Source: Spirochaetales bacterium (GTDB lineage: Bacteria; Spirochaetota; Spirochaetia; JABEVK01). From it: 6,872 nucleotides of DNA. The notes beneath the pieces were generated by a model. That model was not told the DNA's origin. It did not search any database and saw only the letters and a program-made list of their open reading frames with translations. The position numbers and the translations under genes were made by a program. Location of the stretch: assembly GCA_013043995.1 (NCBI GenBank), contig JABEVL010000161.1, positions 1 through 6,872 on the forward strand. The letters are read 5' to 3'. Below, piece after piece: positions 5,883-6,872 of this stretch (the stretch's first letter is position 1; each line of letters starts with the position of its first letter).

Positions 5883-6551
5883 ATGAAAAAAATATTTTTG
5901 TTCCTTTTGACTGGAGCGCTTCTGACGGGTTGCTCCAGCCTGAGTTTCTACCTGCCGAGCCCTGTGACGGACTGGGAAGCCTACCCTGTCTCCCAGTCCG
6001 ACGGCAGCGTTGCAGTCGGCGGATATCAGCTCTTTCAAGATGGTTCCTACATCCGCGATATCACGGGATTTCTGACTTTTAACAACCAAAGGAATTATGA
6101 GAAAGTACGCACCTACTCGTTTTATGAGAAGGGAAAGTTGAAAGACCGAGTGCGCATCATCCAGAAATTCGACCAAAGCGGCGATTCCAAAAACCTGACA
6201 ACGATCTGGAAGGATATGGACATCGAAGTCACTGACCTTGCCCAGGGGCGTTACAGGTTTTCTGTCGATGACCAGATGACCGGCGACGACTTCATCACTT
6301 TTCAACTTCCCACCCTGGTCATTGCAACCAAGGTCTTTGACGCCCTGAACGATAAAAATCAAATCCAGCACTTCTGGGGCTTTCCGACAGGACTCAAGTT
6401 CAATGTCGCCGGAAAGGACTTTGCCCGCCTGTCCTTTCTGGGGGATAACACCCTTTATGTCAACAAAGCGTCCGGTCTGAAGCTTACCCCTGATTCGGCA
6501 CTTGCAATCCTTGTCAGCCTTGAAGTTCACTTGAAAAAGAACAACCCCTGA
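5883..6551 (+). CDS. Putative lipoprotein of unknown function
   Basis: The first 17 residues form a lipoprotein signal peptide: a KK n-region, a hydrophobic stretch IFLFLLTGALL, and the lipobox L14-T-G-C17. Signal peptidase II would cut before C17, which becomes lipid-anchored. Serine at +2 favours the outer membrane under the rule known for enterobacteria. The mature part of about 206 residues is hydrophilic, has no further membrane segment and no cysteine after C17, and is rich in aromatic and beta-prone stretches such as YRFSVDD, HFWGFPTGLKF and GDNTLYVNK. A beta-rich periplasm-facing domain is likely but inferred. I do not recognise a family. The promoter at 5828 and the close downstream pentapeptide-repeat gene suggest a two-gene operon. 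A long open frame on the opposite strand (5835-6587) is taken as a shadow. Confidence 0.85.
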   Translation: MKKIFLFLLTGALLTGCSSLSFYLPSPVTDWEAYPVSQSDGSVAVGGYQLFQDGSYIRDITGFLTFNNQRNYEKVRTYSFYEKGKLKDRVRIIQKFDQSGDSKNLTTIWKDMDIEVTDLAQGRYRFSVDDQMTGDDFITFQLPTLVIATKVFDALNDKNQIQHFWGFPTGLKFNVAGKDFARLSFLGDNTLYVNKASGLKLTPDSALAILVSLEVHLKKNNP

Positions 6552-6569
6552 AATGACGGGGCTTGGGGC

Positions 6570-6872
6570 GTGCTGAATTTTCAGCAAAAAGAGGTCACGG
6601 AATCCACCTTTGCCGACGAAGATTTTTCGGAAGCTTCACTGGCGGAGGTGCGTTTTTCTCACTGCAAGTTTGAACGCTGTGACTTCTCCAACGCCGAGCT
6701 GTGCGAAGCCAGCTTTGAGAGCTGTGATTTTGAGTCCTGCAACCTGACAAATCCGCGTATTCAAAAAACAAAGATGCAGGGGGTCAGGTTTGCGGACTCG
6801 CGGATCATGGGCGTCAACTTTTACGAAGGCGACCCGTTTGCCCTCGACGTTTCATTCACCCGTTGTCAGATC
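6570..6872 (+). CDS. Pentapeptide-repeat protein, 3'-truncated by the window edge
   Basis: The frame gives 101 codons and runs off the right end. Hydrophobic residues (F, L, I, V or M) recur at every fifth position from residue 4 to 84 (4, 9, 14, ... 79, 84), with small A, C or S residues frequent two places before. This is the signature of a right-handed quadrilateral beta-helix, here about four full coils. The register then slips by two residues at YEGDPF (85-90) and resumes at F96 and I101, implying a loop. The family includes the gyrase-protecting Qnr and MfpA proteins, but most members have no known job and this fragment cannot be assigned to that group. The start is GTG, the only usual codon between the preceding in-frame stop (6549-6551) and the repeats apart from CTG at 6573. 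Its ribosome binding site is weak (GGGGC at 6558). It begins 18 bases after the lipoprotein gene and is probably cotranscribed. Confidence 0.85.
   Translation, partial: MLNFQQKEVTESTFADEDFSEASLAEVRFSHCKFERCDFSNAELCEASFESCDFESCNLTNPRIQKTKMQGVRFADSRIMGVNFYEGDPFALDVSFTRCQI
6571..6586 (+). other. Hairpin over the start codon of the pentapeptide-repeat gene
   Basis: TGCTGA and TCAGCA form a perfect six-pair stem with a four-base ATTT loop and overlap the last two bases of the GTG start. An A-run follows on the plus strand and no T-run follows on the minus strand, so it is not a terminator in either direction. It could reduce initiation at this gene unless ribosomes arrive from the lipoprotein gene, which is inference. 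Confidence 0.35.

Noticed and set aside
5835..6587. Long minus-strand open frame of 250 codons opposite the lipoprotein gene
   Set aside because: The plus-strand gene has a promoter, ribosome binding site, signal peptide and lipobox. The antisense product resembles no family and its length follows from codon bias on the other strand.
1..6872. CRISPR arrays, tRNA or rRNA genes, long tandem repeats, replication origins or known defence genes
   Set aside because: None was seen on either strand; nearly all the sequence is accounted for by ordinary genes and short control regions.

Overview
The window reads as a piece of a moderately GC-rich Gram-negative chromosome. It holds a cytoplasmic methionine-synthesis locus with its LysR-type regulator, a MATE exporter, a lipoprotein with a clean lipobox, and a pentapeptide-repeat protein. 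The MetR/MetE pairing points to a proteobacterium or a relative of one, but nothing seen fixes the taxon. The sequence begins and ends exactly with GATC and cuts a gene at each end. It may therefore be the insert of a partial Sau3AI/MboI library rather than a natural unit.

Left edge (1-321): the minus strand carries the first part of an IS3-family OrfA transposase with a broken or unclear start, then a gene-free spacer up to the metE stop codon. Positions 322-3577 hold a divergent metE (minus) / metR (plus) pair. The 112-bp gap between them contains an exact match to the enterobacterial MetR box (TGAA-N5-TTCA), two face-to-face sigma70-like promoters that share sequence, a leader hairpin and a strong Shine-Dalgarno for metE. 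The box lies about 65 bp upstream of the inferred metE start site, the usual place for a LysR-type recognition site, and it overlaps the metR start codon. This fits activation of metE and self-repression of metR.

From 3694 onward all genes are on the plus strand. After a probable terminator behind metR come a MATE-family exporter (3694-5094) and a YciO-type Sua5/YrdC/YwlC-domain protein starting at TTG (5165-5794). A nine-codon open frame with its own ribosome binding site ends on the YciO-like start as a TTGA overlap. A second transcription unit, with a recognisable promoter at 5828-5855, carries a 222-residue lipoprotein of unknown function and, 18 nt later, the first 101 codons of a pentapeptide-repeat protein that runs off the right edge.

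I see no wholly new system. The points most worth checking are the compact metE/metR control region, the minigene in front of the yciO-like gene, and the lipoprotein/pentapeptide-repeat pair.
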